Source: Candidatus Hydrogenedentota bacterium (lineage in GTDB: Bacteria > Hydrogenedentota > Hydrogenedentia > Hydrogenedentales > SLHB01). From it: DNA of 7,454 nt. Where the stretch lies: positions 5,724 to 13,177 of the forward strand of contig JAHDWY010000047.1 in assembly GCA_023384315.1 (NCBI GenBank), given 5' to 3'. This document shows positions 5,841 to 7,454 of the stretch, piece by piece. A program made the translations under genes and the position numbers. The notes beneath the pieces are model-generated. The model made no database searches, had not been told where the DNA came from, and was given only the letters and a program-made list of their open reading frames with translations. Every line of letters begins with the position of its first letter. Position 1 is the stretch's first letter.

Positions 5841-5884
5841 GCAGATCTTGGAAAAGAAGACAGGGCTGAGGCCAGTATCTAGTA

Positions 5885-7009
5885 TTACCTAAAAAGCGTC
5901 TCAAACCGGCGGGTATACCGTTCCGCGATGGCGGGGGAATGGATGATGAGGACGTTTTCGTCGTTGCTGTCTTCGGCGTTGTTGCTGAAGTTGTAGCTGC
6001 CGGTGATGACGGTTTCGGTGTCGATAATGATGACTTTGTTGTGCATGGCGTGGGGGTTCCGGTCGAGGCGGATCGCGGCGCCGTGCCGGGCGAGGAATTC
6101 GTCGTCGGTGTAGCTGGACCCCGCGTTGCGGGTCTCGAAGATGCCGCGCACTGCGACGCCGGTTTCGATGCGGCCCGCCATGGCCTTGGCGATGTCGTCG
6201 GAGGTGAAGGAGAAGGCCATGAAGTCGATGGTACGACCGGCGTCGCCGATCTCGTCGAGGATTTCGCGGCGGACCTGGTCCTCGGGCGCGAAGTAGGTCT
6301 CGAAGGTCACGCCGTCGAGCACGACCACAGGATGAGGCGCGCCACGGGGCGACCGGGGACCAAACTGCTGGCCGGCGAACATTTCGTTGAACTCGCCGGT
6401 GAAATTCGCCGCGAGCTCGGGGGACGCGACGACGATGGCGTTGTTGTCATTGCGGAAGAGGCCGTTCTCGGTGATGTTGGTGGAGCCGGTCCAGACGGTC
6501 GTGCCGTCGATGATGCAGAACTTGTCGTGCATGAAGGCGCTGCGTTGGTCGAAGACGACGGGGATACCGGCGGCGATGCAGTGCTGGATGGCCTCGCCCT
6601 CGTCGTAGTCGGAATCGGAGACGATCCGGACCATCACGCCCGCATGGTGTTTTCGGATGAGCGCCTGCGCCGCGTCCATCCATTCGAGTTCGTAGAAGGC
6701 GCAAAAGATACTCGTTTGGGCGGAGTCCAGCAAGAAGAGGAACTGGTCGTCCATATCGTTCGTAGCGACTCGAGACGCGGGCGCGAAGTAGACGGCGATA
6801 TGTTCCGTGACGCGGCCGCCGGGGGCGTCCGGAGTGTGGCGCGCGCGTTGAAAGGCGCGGCCGGTGGTTTCGGCGAAGTCGCGGCTAAGCCGCCGCAAAT
6901 CGACGCCGGATCGCGCAATCACGATGGCGACAAGCACGATCGCCACGACGAATGCGATGGCGACCAGCCTCTTGCGCGGGCGTCTTGGTTTTCTAGGTCT
7001 CCTGCTCAC
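5885..7009 (-). CDS. Membrane-anchored phospholipase D superfamily protein, two HKD motifs
   Basis: The 374-residue product has a very basic N-terminus (RRPRKPRRPRKR), one hydrophobic helix (about 15-32) and two PLD phosphodiesterase domains. The HKD motifs are complete: H161-D-K163 with D168 (MHDKFCIIDG, then TGSTN at 174-178) and H323-N-K325 with D330 (MHNKVIIID, then TGSYN at 336-340). PLD enzymes with two HKD motifs in one chain form one active site and cleave or transfer phosphodiester groups. Candidates are cardiolipin-synthase-like transphosphatidylase, phospholipase or nuclease. The basic-in topology would place the catalytic part outside the cytoplasm. The cardiolipin synthase two-helix N-terminus is lacking, so a nuclease or general phosphodiesterase is at least as likely. 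The start is a GTG at 7009 with no clear ribosome-binding site; the nearby ATG is out of frame. The sulfatase follows 77 bases downstream in the same direction. Confidence 0.9.
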   Translation of the reverse strand: MSRRPRKPRRPRKRLVAIAFVVAIVLVAIVIARSGVDLRRLSRDFAETTGRAFQRARHTPDAPGGRVTEHIAVYFAPASRVATNDMDDQFLFLLDSAQTSIFCAFYELEWMDAAQALIRKHHAGVMVRIVSDSDYDEGEAIQHCIAAGIPVVFDQRSAFMHDKFCIIDGTTVWTGSTNITENGLFRNDNNAIVVASPELAANFTGEFNEMFAGQQFGPRSPRGAPHPVVVLDGVTFETYFAPEDQVRREILDEIGDAGRTIDFMAFSFTSDDIAKAMAGRIETGVAVRGIFETRNAGSSYTDDEFLARHGAAIRLDRNPHAMHNKVIIIDTETVITGSYNFSNNAEDSNDENVLIIHSPAIAERYTRRFETLFR

Positions 7010-7454
7010 GACCGCGCATTATGGCCAAATCGAAGGTGCGGGCCAAACCCGGAACGTGCTTCCCGTCCCGCAATCTCCATCCCCAATTCGTAATTCGTAA
7101 TTCCAAACTGCAACTTCCCAGACTATATCTATAGGGAGTGTTTTGCCCATGCCAATCACCCAAGCCATCGCCGCACGTTACTTCGCGACCCGCGCGAGGT
7201 CCTCGTCCTCGTGGGAAACGGAGACTCTTGGAACGGAAATCCGCAATCGCCACCCCCTTGAATCGACAAAATGGTATGCGGGGTGCACCCTGTTTCACCA
7301 GAGAACGGGTTTGCGCCCGAGCCCAGTGTAACTACATGTTCAACCGCAGGTTAGGATCTATACCGCCCCGCGCATCGAAGGCGCCGCACCCTGAGTACAC
7401 CCCCTCATATATTGGATTTTGTCTTCTGAAGAAATGCGCTACTTTGGAAGGCAG
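7010..7454. other. Gene-free right-hand region
   Basis: I see no convincing gene here on either strand. A 62-codon plus-strand frame (7143-7331, TTG start) and a 101-codon minus-strand frame (6993-7298) have no domain-like sequence, hydrophobic pattern or ribosome-binding site. The region holds a small AATTCGT tandem repeat (7085-7103), a 10-bp perfect palindrome GGGTGCACCC (7281-7290) and, near the edge, an ATG at 7434 followed by six sense codons, too short to judge. The promoter of the minus-strand PLD gene should lie in the first hundred bases. A CATAAT just before its start is the only -10-like sequence seen, with no convincing -35. Confidence 0.5.
7085..7103. repeat. AATTCGT tandem repeat
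   Basis: AATTCGT occurs twice in full and once in part (AATTC) as direct 7-base repeats (7085-7091, 7092-7098, 7099-7103). A related TAATTCGTGATCC follows the stop codon of the first gene at about 1443, hinting at a dispersed motif. It lies about 75 bases upstream of the PLD-family gene start. No function is known to me. Confidence 0.5.

Noticed and set aside
5939..7093. 384-codon plus-strand frame antisense to the PLD-family gene
   Set aside because: It is a GC-codon shadow: its product is low-complexity (V, D, G and E rich) with no domain, while the opposite strand has two perfect HKD motifs.
6993..7298. 101-codon minus-strand frame as a small gene
   Set aside because: There is no ribosome-binding site, it contains translated repeat sequence and overlaps the PLD gene start.
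7143..7331. 62-codon plus-strand frame as a small gene
   Set aside because: It has a TTG start without ribosome-binding site and no protein-like features.
7434..7454. Start of a new plus-strand gene (ATG followed by six sense codons)
   Set aside because: It is too short to assess; only a weak GAAGA-like ribosome-binding site precedes it.

Overview
This 7.45-kb window is ordinary bacterial chromosome of moderately high GC. It holds five protein genes (one cut by the left edge) and several repeat-rich, gene-free gaps. The organism cannot be named from the sequence. A Tat-exported formylglycine-type sulfatase, a multi-domain carboxypeptidase-regulatory-like protein, a PilZ protein and scattered short C/G-rich palindromic repeats together fit an uncultured, polysaccharide-degrading bacterium of the Planctomycetota / Hydrogenedentota / Lentisphaerae kind. 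That placement is inference.

Layout: (1) 3-1445, plus strand: the C-terminal 480 residues of a secreted or surface-type protein made of carboxypeptidase-D-regulatory-like beta-sandwich domains. (2) 1446-1912: a gene-free stretch with three copies of a 33-nt C/G-rich repeat, two direct and one inverted, which look like the ends of a small non-autonomous (MITE-like) element. (3) 1922-2521 and 2525-3547, plus strand: ruvA and ruvB three bases apart, encoding the Holliday-junction branch-migration motor; ruvC is not next to them. (4) 3548-3860: a gap with a good -10 box and a roughly 195-nt leader containing a strong 8-bp hairpin and a segment resembling the conserved core of c-di-GMP-I (GEMM) riboswitches. 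(5) 3861-4229, plus strand: a single-domain PilZ protein with a complete c-di-GMP-binding motif, followed by a good intrinsic terminator. (6) 4358-4420: a period-9 ATGGAC repeat in inverted orientation, between the convergent PilZ and sulfatase genes. (7) 4464-5807, minus strand: Tat-exported sulfatase. (8) 5885-7009, minus strand: membrane-anchored phospholipase-D-superfamily protein with two HKD motifs. (9) 7010-7454: no convincing gene, only a small AATTCGT tandem repeat and a short palindrome.

RuvA and RuvB act together in recombination. The sulfatase and the PLD-family protein are both predicted to act outside the cytoplasm and lie in the same direction, but a candidate promoter between them argues against a strict operon. 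The most interesting candidate is the structured leader before the PilZ gene: if it is a c-di-GMP riboswitch, the same second messenger would control both expression and activity of this small effector. That reading is tentative because the 3' half of the riboswitch consensus is not cleanly matched. No defence system, CRISPR array, tRNA, rRNA or obvious new multi-gene system is visible.
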